A stretch of DNA of 21,484 bases, taken from the NCBI GenBank assembly GCA_023433705.1, contig JAEYUC010000078.1:1-21484 (forward strand), written 5' to 3'. The notes beneath the pieces were generated by a model. The model was not told the origin of the DNA and did not search any database. It worked only from the letters and a program-made list of their open reading frames with translations. Of this stretch, positions 10,250 through 20,554 are shown piece by piece. Numbering within the stretch: the first letter of the stretch is position 1; every line of letters starts with the position of its first letter. The stretch is from Pseudomonadota bacterium. Its GTDB lineage: Bacteria; Pseudomonadota; Gammaproteobacteria; Steroidobacterales; Steroidobacteraceae. The position numbers and the translations under genes are program-made.

Positions 10250-10255
10250 TACAAT
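10250..10255 (+). promoter_or_regulatory. Candidate -10 box for yhbY
   Basis: TACAAT matches the sigma-70 -10 consensus at five of six positions. Transcription from it would start around 10262, one base before the yhbY ATG, implying a leaderless or nearly leaderless mRNA. No -35 box is seen at 16-18 nt; a tandem repeat occupies that place. Confidence 0.3.
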
Positions 10256-10262
10256 GCCGCCC

Positions 10263-10562
10263 ATGGAACTCACCGAGCGACAACGCAAATACCTCCGCGG
10301 CCTGGGTCACGAGCTGAACCCGGTGTTATGGATCGGATCCGCCGGCGTCAGCGAAGCGGTCATCGCGGAAGCGGTGCGCGCGCTGCACGACCACGAGCTC
10401 ATCAAGGTGAAATTCCGCGGCGCGGAGCGCGACGCGCGTGACGCAGGTCTCGCCCAACTAGCCACCGCGACCTCGAGCGTGATGGTGCATCGGATCGGCC
10501 ATACGGCCCTCTACTACAAACGCCGGAATGACCGACCCGGAATTGTGATCCCCGACGCATAA
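10263..10562 (+). CDS. yhbY: Ribosome assembly RNA-binding protein YhbY (CRM domain)
   Basis: This is a single-domain CRS1-YhbY (CRM) RNA-binding protein that associates with pre-50S particles. The 99-aa protein starts MELTERQRKYLRGLGHEL. The domain fills it: the N-terminal helix, the strand-turn LNPVLWIGSAGVSE containing the GxxG-type loop (GSAG), then the helix leading to ELIKVKFRG. An in-frame ATG at 10254 would add three residues (MPP). Neither start has a clear Shine-Dalgarno sequence. It is divergent from ftsH, as in many gammaproteobacteria, but the rlmE gene normally between yhbY and ftsH is missing. Confidence 0.94.
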   Translation: MELTERQRKYLRGLGHELNPVLWIGSAGVSEAVIAEAVRALHDHELIKVKFRGAERDARDAGLAQLATATSSVMVHRIGHTALYYKRRNDRPGIVIPDA

Positions 10563-10595
10563 AGACTCTGCGCCGCTGGCCGATTTCTCCAGTGC

Positions 10596-10610
10596 GGGCG
10601 AGGATCGCCC
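10596..10610 (+). other. Short GC-rich hairpin after yhbY
   Basis: GGGCGA and TCGCCC form a six-bp stem with a three-base loop (or five bp with a five-base loop), 34 nt after the yhbY stop. No T-run follows, so it is not a typical intrinsic terminator. It might stabilise the yhbY 3' end. Confidence 0.35.
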
Positions 10611-10630
10611 AACGGGAATCACTGCCGCTG

Positions 10631-10652
10631 TTCCAGTGGTAAGTTGCTGGAA
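10631..10652. promoter_or_regulatory. Dyad TTCCAG-N10-CTGGAA upstream of the GGDEF-EAL gene
   Basis: A perfect 6+6 inverted repeat with a 10-nt spacer lies 21 nt before the ATG of the cyclic-di-GMP gene. The centre-to-centre spacing of about 16 bp could fit a dimeric regulator. No convincing sigma-70 or sigma-54 promoter was found beside it. An operator role is inferred from symmetry and position only. Confidence 0.35.
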
Positions 10653-10673
10653 TAAGTCGTATATCAAGGACAC

Positions 10674-13331
10674 ATGTCGGCTCAGAACACACGTTCGTTT
10701 GGGCGCGAGGCAGTGGCGGTCTATCTAGCCGCCGCATTGGTCGTATTCGGAACCTGGGCCGCTTCCCATTACCTCATCCTGCGCAAGTTCGAGAACATCG
10801 AGCAGAACGACGTTTCGCGCAGCATCGAGGTCATGCGCAAGGCGCTGGTCTCGGCGAACTCGGAGATCGAGATCGTCTCGCGCGACTTCGCGCGCTGGGA
10901 CGCGATGTATTCGTACGCCACCAATCTCGACCCGCGCTTCGAGTACGAGAATTTCTCCGAAGCCGGCCTCGATGAGGTGAACGTCGACCTGGTCTGGGTG
11001 CTGGACCCGGCCGGCAAGATCCTCTCCTCCTTCGAGAACGACACCGACGATGCGTTGTATCGCACGCCGGCGAGCCCGGCCGTGAAGGCCGAGCTCGAGC
11101 GCCTGATTCCGCTGGTGCGCAGCGTCGTCGACCAGGAGGGCACGCTACGACTCGCGGAGATCAATGGCGTGCCGCACGTGATCGCCGCCAATACCGTCCT
11201 GCATACCGACCGCAGTGGCCCGGCGAACGGCACGCTGGTATTCGCGCGCCGGATCGCCGCACCAGAAATCGCGGGTATCGGCGCGGACACCCAGCTCGAC
11301 GTCAAATTCGCGATGCTCGGCGACGCGCGCGTTTCCGCCGAGACGCCCGAACTGCTCGTGGCGCCCGATGGCCGCCGCATCGTGCGCCGCTCGGACACGA
11401 TCATCGAAGGACAGTTGCGTCTCGACACCATCGAAAACCGGCCTCTCGCGATGTTGTGGACCACCCAGCCACGCGACGTCATGCAGAGCGGCAAGCAGGG
11501 TGTGCGATATCTCGTCAGCTGGGTCGCGCTGCTCGTAAGCATCGTCGTCGCGGCCTGGCACGTGTACAGCCGCCGCCTGCAGCGCGCCGCCGCGCTCGCC
11601 GCCACCAACGAAACCCGCTACCGCGCGATCTTCGACCGCGCCGCCTCGGGCATCGTGCTGTTCGACCCGACTTCGCGCCGCGTCCTCGATGCGAACTCAC
11701 AGGCGCAGCATCTCGTCGGAGCGACGCTCGACGAGATGCGGCGCCGCGACATCGCGACCATCTTCGACACACCCGTCTCGCTCGAGCCCGGTAACGCGCG
11801 CGACGAGGTGGCGAATACGCGCCCGGCGCAGGTCATCCGCACCGACGAGCAACGCCGCGACGTCGAATTCTCGATCGCCGACCTGGAGCCGGGCACCGGC
11901 CGCGTGCACGCGATGCTGCTGCAGGATGTCTCGCACCGCCGCGAAGCCGAACGCCGCGCGCAGGAACACCAGATGTCCCTGCAGCACCTCGCGACGCACG
12001 ACGCGCTGACCGGCCTGCCGAACCGGACGTTCCTCAACGAGGAGCTGCCGCGTCTCATCGACGAGGCGGCGCGGCGCGGCGATTCGCTCTCGATCCTCTA
12101 CATCGACTGCGACAACTTCAAGAACATCAACGATTCGCGCGGTCACTCGATCGGCGACGACTATCTACGCTCGGTGGCGCGCCGCCTGCGCGACTCCATC
12201 GCGAGCCCCGACCTCGTCGTGCGCATGGGCGGCGACGAATTCCTCGTCGTGACCCGCCACTACGGCCTCGAGCCCGACAGCGCGGCCATCGCCGAACGCG
12301 TCGCGGCCGCGCTCAAGAAACCCGTGCGCCTGGGTGAGGCCACCTACTCCGCGACCACGAGCATCGGCATGTCCGTGTATCCGCGCGATGCCACGACGAT
12401 GAGCGAGCTGCTGCGTTCCGCGGACATCGCGCTCTACGAAGCCAAGGCCCGCGGGCGCGACAACGTGCAGATGTTCGACGCGGCGATGAACAAGCGCGTG
12501 CACACGCGCCTCGCGCTCGAGCAGGACCTGCGCAGCGCGGTGAATCGCGACGCGATCGAAATCCAGCTGCAGCCCATCGTCGACATCCGCAGCGGGCGGC
12601 TCGTCTCGTTCGAGGCGCTCGCGCGCTGGAACGATCCACGTCACGGCTCGGTGCCGCCGCTGGCCTTCATCGAGGTTGCCGAAGCTTCCGATCTCATCGT
12701 GGAACTGGGCGAGTGTGTCTTCCGGAACGTCGCGCGCCAGATCGCGGCCTGGCAGCGCGCGGGGCTCAAACCTGTTCCGGTCGCCGTCAACGTGTCCGCG
12801 AAGCAGCTCAAGCGCTCGAACCTGCCGGAGCGGCTGGTCGCGATCGCGCACGAATTCGACATCGCGCCGCACCAGCTCGAGGTCGAACTCACGGAGTCGG
12901 TCGCGATGCAGGATTCGGAACAACACGTGACCAAGTTGCATGCGCTGCGCGATCTCGGCGTGCGCGTTTCGGTGGACGATTTCGGCACCGGCTATTCGAG
13001 CCTCGCCTACCTTCGCAACCTGCCGATCGACTATCTCAAGATCGACCGCACGTTCGTGCGCGACATGAACGTGGACCGCAACGACGCTGCCATCGTGCGC
13101 GCCATCATCAGCATGGCGCAGAGCCTGCACCTCGGGACGGTGGCCGAGGGCATCGAGACGCGCGAACACGCCTCGCAGCTGCTCGCGCTCGGCTGCTCCA
13201 CGGGTCAGGGATATTTCTTCTCGAAGCCGATCTCGGCGCACGAGACGCACGAGCTGCTGCGCACCATGCGCGGCGCGGCGCCGCTCACGGGCGGCCCGAA
13301 CCTGGAAATCGTCCGCAGCAGCGCTTCCTGA
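10674..13331 (+). CDS. Membrane CHASE4-PAS-GGDEF-EAL cyclic-di-GMP signalling protein
   Basis: This is a predicted bifunctional diguanylate cyclase/phosphodiesterase of 885 aa. TM1 is at about 13-34. A periplasmic sensor at about 40-270 looks like CHASE4 (signature DFARWDAMYSYATN). TM2 is at about 278-298, a PAS domain at 315-425, GGDEF at 435-605 and EAL at 615-865. The cyclase site is an intact GGDEF (519-523) with YIDCDNFKNIND before it. The inhibitory I-site RxxD is absent: the equivalent residues are ASPD. The EAL side keeps EAL (647-649), NVSAKQL, ELTES, DDFGTGYSS, KIDRTF, AEGIET and QGYFFSKP, so phosphodiesterase activity is expected. The ATG has AAGGA three bases upstream. The ligand of the sensor is unknown. 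The gene is not part of the usual greA-yhbY neighbourhood. Confidence 0.93.
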   Translation: MSAQNTRSFGREAVAVYLAAALVVFGTWAASHYLILRKFENIEQNDVSRSIEVMRKALVSANSEIEIVSRDFARWDAMYSYATNLDPRFEYENFSEAGLDEVNVDLVWVLDPAGKILSSFENDTDDALYRTPASPAVKAELERLIPLVRSVVDQEGTLRLAEINGVPHVIAANTVLHTDRSGPANGTLVFARRIAAPEIAGIGADTQLDVKFAMLGDARVSAETPELLVAPDGRRIVRRSDTIIEGQLRLDTIENRPLAMLWTTQPRDVMQSGKQGVRYLVSWVALLVSIVVAAWHVYSRRLQRAAALAATNETRYRAIFDRAASGIVLFDPTSRRVLDANSQAQHLVGATLDEMRRRDIATIFDTPVSLEPGNARDEVANTRPAQVIRTDEQRRDVEFSIADLEPGTGRVHAMLLQDVSHRREAERRAQEHQMSLQHLATHDALTGLPNRTFLNEELPRLIDEAARRGDSLSILYIDCDNFKNINDSRGHSIGDDYLRSVARRLRDSIASPDLVVRMGGDEFLVVTRHYGLEPDSAAIAERVAAALKKPVRLGEATYSATTSIGMSVYPRDATTMSELLRSADIALYEAKARGRDNVQMFDAAMNKRVHTRLALEQDLRSAVNRDAIEIQLQPIVDIRSGRLVSFEALARWNDPRHGSVPPLAFIEVAEASDLIVELGECVFRNVARQIAAWQRAGLKPVPVAVNVSAKQLKRSNLPERLVAIAHEFDIAPHQLEVELTESVAMQDSEQHVTKLHALRDLGVRVSVDDFGTGYSSLAYLRNLPIDYLKIDRTFVRDMNVDRNDAAIVRAIISMAQSLHLGTVAEGIETREHASQLLALGCSTGQGYFFSKPISAHETHELLRTMRGAAPLTGGPNLEIVRSSAS

Positions 13332-14330
13332 TTACTGCGGGGTCCTGCGTCCGCGGCGGCGGAGCATGTGTACGAGAATCCCACCGATGGCGAGCACGAA
13401 CGCAGCCACGACGAAGATCGTGAACATGCGCCCGCTCGACTCCAGGGATTCCACCGCCGTCGGATATTCGGCGACTTCCTCCTCTTCTTCCTTCGGCTTG
13501 GGCGGCGGCATCTTCGCCAGGTCCGATTCGTAGCGGGCGAGCCGCTTGCGGACGAGATCCGCGTGCGGCGCGCCGTATTCGAGCGCGCTTTCGTAGTAAC
13601 GCTTCGCGTCTTCGGTCCCGCCATCCAGCAGGCTCAGGCCTGACGCGATCACGAGATCTCCGCCCGATGCGAACAGGTTGCCGACGACCGGATCCGGCGG
13701 CTTGGAGAACTTCGTACGCTCGAGCAGCTGGTAGTCGACCTGCCGCAGCAGGTCCTGCGCGCCTTTGAGCTTGCCCTTCTCGAACGGCAGGATCTCGGGC
13801 GCGACCGGCACTTCACCGTCGCCGAAATCCAGACCGATCACCGATTCGCGCTCGAACCACTTCGGGTCGTACGGCATCACCACGCGCGCCTTCAGAACGC
13901 GCTCGTGCAGCCATTCGGAACCCTTGTGCAGGCTCACGTCGCGCACGATGCCTTCACGGATCCACTCGAGGGCCTCGTCGTACTTGCCCTGGAGCTCGAG
14001 CGCCGAGCCGAGGTTCGCCGCGACGCGCGCGCTGTCGGGAAATTTCTTTTCGGTTTCGCGGAACAGCGCGATCGCTTCGTCGGTTTTTCCGGCGAGCAGC
14101 AGCGCGACGCCGAAATCGTTGCTGTTCTCGAGCGTGGGTTTCTCGGCGTGGGCCTTCTCGAGGTCCTGCGTGATTCTCGCGGCCTCCGCGTCGCGCTGTT
14201 CCAGTGAATAGAGCAGCTCGGGCTCGAAGGTGTTTATGCAGCTCGACGCCGGCGCGACGAAAGCCGCGCACGCCGCGATCGCGACGAGGCATCGCAAGAC
14301 GCTCACGTATCTGTGCTGATGTCGTCCCAC
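13332..14330 (-). CDS. Exported TPR protein with C-terminal membrane anchor, function unknown
   Basis: With a GTG start at 14328-14330 the protein is 332 aa. A signal-like hydrophobic segment (about 11-28) ends in APASSC, which could be an SPase I site or a poor lipobox. TPR-like helical pairs are seen at about 70-100 (NDFGVALLLAGKTDEAIALF) and 104-134 (NLGSALELQGKYDEALEWI), followed by GSEWLHERVLKAR. A third possible repeat lies near 222-262. Then come a PPPKPKEEEEE acidic/proline linker, one TM helix (303-323) and a basic tail RRRGRR. Other possible starts are a TTG at 14357 (with AGGGG upstream) and a GTG at 14306. It follows the DUF1080 gene by 69 nt. It probably acts as an envelope-located protein-interaction module; no function is recognised. 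Confidence 0.8.
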   Translation of the reverse strand: MGRHQHRYVSVLRCLVAIAACAAFVAPASSCINTFEPELLYSLEQRDAEAARITQDLEKAHAEKPTLENSNDFGVALLLAGKTDEAIALFRETEKKFPDSARVAANLGSALELQGKYDEALEWIREGIVRDVSLHKGSEWLHERVLKARVVMPYDPKWFERESVIGLDFGDGEVPVAPEILPFEKGKLKGAQDLLRQVDYQLLERTKFSKPPDPVVGNLFASGGDLVIASGLSLLDGGTEDAKRYYESALEYGAPHADLVRKRLARYESDLAKMPPPKPKEEEEEVAEYPTAVESLESSGRMFTIFVVAAFVLAIGGILVHMLRRRGRRTPQ

Positions 14331-14399
14331 ACTTAATCCAGGTAACGGGTGAACCAATTGACCCCTGCTTCGAGCCCCGCGGCTTCCCCGCGGTTCAAT

Positions 14400-15470
14400 T
14401 CAATCCAGGCTTTTTCCCGGTATCCAGAAGTCCTTCCAGCCGAGGCCGGCCGCCTTGATGGCCTGCAAGCGGGCCTTGAGACGCGCTTCGTCGACCGAGG
14501 TCACACCGCCCGAGCTGAACGCGACTTTCGCGCCGGCGGCCTTCGCGCTCTTGAGCAGCTCCACGTCGGGCGGCTGCTCCTTGTCGACGATCACGATCAC
14601 GCTGGCCGGATAGTTAGCGAGCGCGCCGTCGGGCAGCTGGCTGCCAGGCAGCAGGCCGTATCGATACACGTCGCTCCAGAATCTGGCCGCGTCACCCGCG
14701 GGTGGCGCCAGGCCGAGATCGATGAGCGGGATATTGTCGTTCGAGGCCTGCGTGACGAGCTGGTCGAGCTCGCGGTCGGCGATCGGCACGAGCCCGGCCG
14801 GCGGCGCGGCATCGTCGGGCAGCAGCTTCACCTTCATGTTGCGGTACTTCACCACGCTGCCGGGATCGTGCGCCTGCAACGCGATGGTGCCCGAGCCCAA
14901 CAACCTGCTCTTCTTGTCGTCGGGCCGGTAGGCGGCTTCCGGCTCCGCGTATTCGGCCACGAGGTGATCGTCGATGAAGGTCTGGATGGTCTTGCCGACC
15001 ACCCGGATGCGGTAGTTGAACCACTCGTTGTCCCTGGCGGGCGCTATCCAGGTGTTGCGCACGGCATAGATGCTGCCCGTCATCTTGTGCTCGATGTAGC
15101 CGTTCATCGACTCGGCCGGAGGGTTCGAGTTGATGACCTGCAGCTCATAGCCGGCGGCTGGCCAACCCGGCCCCTGCCATTTCGTGTGGACGTATATGCC
15201 GCTGTTGGAGCCCGCGGAGGTCATCACGTCGGCGGAGAATTCGAAGTTGCGGAAGTCGTGTTTCCCGACCTTGCCGACATAGAACAGGTGCGAACGGTCG
15301 CCCCGCGAAACGAAAGCGCCGTCCTCGACCACCCAGGACTCGGGACGCTCCGCGGCCTTCCAGCCGGCGAGCGACTTGCCGTCCTGCAGGGGGATCCACT
15401 CCGGCGGAGCCGCGAGCGAGACGGCGGAAATGGCCAGCGAAAAGAAAGTTGCGAGCGCGACGCGTCTCAT
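14400..15470 (-). CDS. Exported DUF1080 / 3-keto-disaccharide hydrolase-like protein with an extra C-terminal region
   Basis: The ATG at 15468-15470, three bases after a strong GGGGGAG, gives 356 aa with signal peptide MRRVALATFFSLAISAVSLA. Residues about 24-216 match the LamG-like DUF1080 fold (PF06439): IPLQDGKSLAGWK, SWVVEDGAFV, DFRNFEFSADVM, the signature GSNSGIYVHTK, GYELQVINS, EWFNYRIRV and a final VVKYRNMKVKLL. Family members cleave or bind sugar derivatives outside the cytoplasm. Residues about 222-356 are a second region not typical of the family. Its end (AGAKVAFSSGGVTSVDEARL, then LQAIKAAGL) recalls the last barrel strand of imidazolonepropionase-like amidohydrolases, but catalytic residues are not evident. 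It starts 19 nt after greA, so it is probably read from the car-greA transcript. The substrate is unknown. Confidence 0.85.
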   Translation of the reverse strand: MRRVALATFFSLAISAVSLAAPPEWIPLQDGKSLAGWKAAERPESWVVEDGAFVSRGDRSHLFYVGKVGKHDFRNFEFSADVMTSAGSNSGIYVHTKWQGPGWPAAGYELQVINSNPPAESMNGYIEHKMTGSIYAVRNTWIAPARDNEWFNYRIRVVGKTIQTFIDDHLVAEYAEPEAAYRPDDKKSRLLGSGTIALQAHDPGSVVKYRNMKVKLLPDDAAPPAGLVPIADRELDQLVTQASNDNIPLIDLGLAPPAGDAARFWSDVYRYGLLPGSQLPDGALANYPASVIVIVDKEQPPDVELLKSAKAAGAKVAFSSGGVTSVDEARLKARLQAIKAAGLGWKDFWIPGKSLD

Positions 15471-15489
15471 CGTCTCCCCCACGCGCTAA

Positions 15490-15962
15490 CTAGACGTAGC
15501 GCACCTTGACGACTTCGTAGCTGCGGGTACCGCCCGGCGCCGCGACGTCGACGACGTCGCCCGCGCTCTTGCCGACCAGCGCGCGCGCGATCGGCGAGGT
15601 GATCGAGATACGGCCCGATTTGATGTCGGCCTCGTCCTCGCCGACGATCTGGTAGCTGAGGCTCTTGCCGCCTTCCTGGTCCTCGAGATCCACCGTCGCG
15701 CCGAATATCACCTTGCCGCCGCTGTTGACGGCGGCCGGATCGATGATCTCCGCGGTCGAGAGCTTGGCCTCGATCTCGCTGATGCGGCCTTCGATGAAAC
15801 CCTGTTGCTCGCGCGCGGCGTGATATTCCGCGTTCTCGGACAAGTCGCCGTGACTGCGAGCCTCGGCGATCGCCTTGATGACCCGCGGACGATCCTCCGT
15901 CTTGAGGCGCTTCAGTTCCGCGCGCAACGCCTCGGCGCCGCGCAGGGTCATCGGGTTCCGCT

Positions 15963-15966
<4 letters not shown>
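15490..15966 (-). CDS. greA: Transcription elongation factor GreA
   Basis: GreA enters the RNA polymerase secondary channel and stimulates cleavage of backtracked RNA. The protein is 158 aa, exactly the usual size, starting MKRNPMTLRGAEALRAELKRL. The N-terminal coiled-coil carries the tip acidic residues D41 and E44 (GDLSENAEYHAA). The C-terminal FKBP-like domain includes SPIARALVGKSAGD. The ATG overlaps the carB stop as ATGA (4 nt), so it should be translationally coupled to carB. carB-greA adjacency is common in gammaproteobacteria. Confidence 0.97.
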
Positions 15967-19202
<3,236 letters not shown>

Positions 19203-19214
19203 GTTGGGGAGCTA

Positions 19215-20402
19215 TCAGGCGGCCTTGTCGGGTGGCGGTTGCTTGCCGGAGGTTCGGGCACGTAGCTTGGCCTGAAGGCGCCTGAGCATGAGGTGCACGA
19301 AGCGGTCGAACATCCCGCCCATCTCCTGTGGTCCCGGGCTCGCTTCCGGGTGACCCTGGAAGCTGAACGCGGGCTTGTCCACGCGCGCGATGCCCTGCAG
19401 CGAACCGTCGAACAACGAGCGGTGCGTCGCCTTGAGCGTCGAGGGCAACTCGCTCTCGTCCACCGCGAAGCCATGGTTCTGGCTCGTGATGAACACGCGG
19501 CCGGTTTCGAGATCCTGTACCGGGTGGTTCGCGCCGTGGTGGCCGAACTTCATCTTCATCGTGCGCGCGCCGCTCGCGAGACCCAGCAGCTGGTGTCCGA
19601 GGCAGATGCCGAAGGTCGGCAGTTCCGCGACGACCAGCGCCCGGATCGCCTCGATCGCGTATTCACACGGTTCCGGATCGCCGGGGCCGTTCGACAGGAA
19701 CACGCCATCCGGATCGAGCTCGAGCACTTCCTCGGCCGTGGTCTGCGCGGGCACCACGGTCATGCGGCAGCCGCGGTCGGACAACATGCGCAGGATGTTG
19801 CGCTTGATGCCGAAATCGTAGGCGACGACATGCAGGCGTTGATGGGCGCGCATGACCGGGCGGTTGTCAGGCTGCCAGATCGAACCTTCGTTCCACTGGT
19901 AGGTGCGCTTCGTCGAGACGACCTTCGCGAGGTCCATCCCCTTGAGACCGGGAAATTTCTTCGCGGCGCGGACCGCGGCATTCGCGTCGATCTTTTCGCC
20001 GGTCATGATGCAGCCGGCCTGCGCGCCCTTCTCCCGCAGGATGCGGGTCAGCTTGCGCGTATCGATGCCGGAAATCGCGACCACCTTGTGGCGAATGAGG
20101 AATTCGCGCAGATCCTCGTTCGTGCGCCAGTTGCTCGCCTGCGGCGGCACGTCCCTAACTACCAGTCCCGCCGCGAAGGCGGTCGGCGCCTCGAGATCCT
20201 CGGGCGTGGTGCCCGTGTTCCCGATGTGTGGATAGGTCAGCGTCACGATCTGCCGTGAATACGACGGATCCGTGAGAATTTCCTGATAACCGGTCAGCGC
20301 GGTATTGAAAACGACTTCGCCAGTGGTGTTGCCTTTGGCGCCGATAGACTGGCCGTTGAAGATGGTTCCATCTTCCAGAGCCAGAACCGCGGTTACCGTC
20401 AC
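19215..20402 (-). CDS. carA: Carbamoyl-phosphate synthase small (glutaminase) subunit
   Basis: CarA hydrolyses glutamine and feeds ammonia to CarB. The 395-aa protein starts at a GTG (20400-20402), reading MTVTAVLALEDGTIFNGQSI. The start is supported by GAGGGGAG at 20410-20417, seven bases upstream. The N-terminal CPSase domain contains FNTALTGYQEILTDPSY. The class I glutamine amidotransferase domain has the catalytic triad C267 (FGICLGHQ), H351 and E353 (GHPEASPGP). The C-terminal tail (about 378-395) is basic and proline-rich and probably disordered. It lies between dapB and carB in the standard order. A promoter and two stem-loops precede it. Confidence 0.98.
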   Translation of the reverse strand: MTVTAVLALEDGTIFNGQSIGAKGNTTGEVVFNTALTGYQEILTDPSYSRQIVTLTYPHIGNTGTTPEDLEAPTAFAAGLVVRDVPPQASNWRTNEDLREFLIRHKVVAISGIDTRKLTRILREKGAQAGCIMTGEKIDANAAVRAAKKFPGLKGMDLAKVVSTKRTYQWNEGSIWQPDNRPVMRAHQRLHVVAYDFGIKRNILRMLSDRGCRMTVVPAQTTAEEVLELDPDGVFLSNGPGDPEPCEYAIEAIRALVVAELPTFGICLGHQLLGLASGARTMKMKFGHHGANHPVQDLETGRVFITSQNHGFAVDESELPSTLKATHRSLFDGSLQGIARVDKPAFSFQGHPEASPGPQEMGGMFDRFVHLMLRRLQAKLRARTSGKQPPPDKAA

Positions 20403-20444
20403 GCGGGTACTCCCCTCGGACCTGCTCGGCCCGACATTAAAAGT

Positions 20445-20480
20445 TCAAACGATTGGTTGCTCTCCGCGCGGAGCGTACAT
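20445..20480 (-). other. Possible 11-codon leader ORF in the carAB leader
   Basis: An ATG on the minus strand opens MYAPRGEQPIV and then a stop, directly after the large leader hairpin. There is no Shine-Dalgarno sequence. Leader-peptide control of carAB is known in Pseudomonas, so the position is suggestive, but a short ORF like this is expected by chance. Confidence 0.15.
20462..20473. repeat. Perfect 12-bp palindrome in the carA leader
   Basis: CTCCGCGCGGAG is self-complementary. It lies about 60-70 nt before the carA start, inside the predicted leader. It could be a protein-binding site or part of an alternative RNA fold with the neighbouring hairpin. Confidence 0.4.
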
Positions 20481-20487
20481 GCACAAA

Positions 20488-20518
20488 GCGGGAGGACTTC
20501 TCTCGAAGATCCTCCCGC
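20488..20518 (-). promoter_or_regulatory. Strong stem-loop with GAGA tetraloop in the carAB leader (attenuator-like)
   Basis: In the minus-strand RNA, GCGGGAGGA pairs perfectly with TCCTCCCGC. After one bulged base, CTTC pairs with GAAG around a GAGA (GNRA-type) tetraloop, giving 13 base pairs in all. It is followed by CTTTG, so the U-tract is weak. It lies about 30 nt after the predicted start of transcription and 85 nt before carA. It may be an attenuator, a stabilising structure, or the end of dapB transcription. Confidence 0.6.
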
Positions 20519-20529
20519 CCTGCGTTGGA

Positions 20530-20548
20530 CTAACCCGTTTCGGATTAG
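20530..20548 (-). other. 5'-proximal stem-loop of the predicted carAB mRNA
   Basis: CTAATCCG and CGGGTTAG pair over eight positions (one G-U) around AAA, or seven around GAAAC. Its first base coincides with the transcription start predicted from the promoter at 20555-20583, so the mRNA would begin with a hairpin. Such 5' hairpins are known to protect mRNAs from decay. Function here is inferred. Confidence 0.45.
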
Positions 20549-20554
20549 GCGGCA

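Noticed and set aside
10637..10648. Possible sigma-54 promoter (TGG...TTGCT) before the GGDEF-EAL gene
   Set aside because: The GG and GC doublets are only six bases apart, while sigma-54 promoters need about ten.
12165..13250. 361-codon minus-strand frame opposite the EAL domain
   Set aside because: Antisense to conserved GGDEF-EAL coding sequence; rich in R/H/D and without motifs.
14375..14400. Repeated CCGCGG palindromes between the DUF1080 and TPR genes as a terminator
   Set aside because: The two copies can pair but there is no T-run after them, and the segment lies only some 50 nt before the next gene. Too weak to call.
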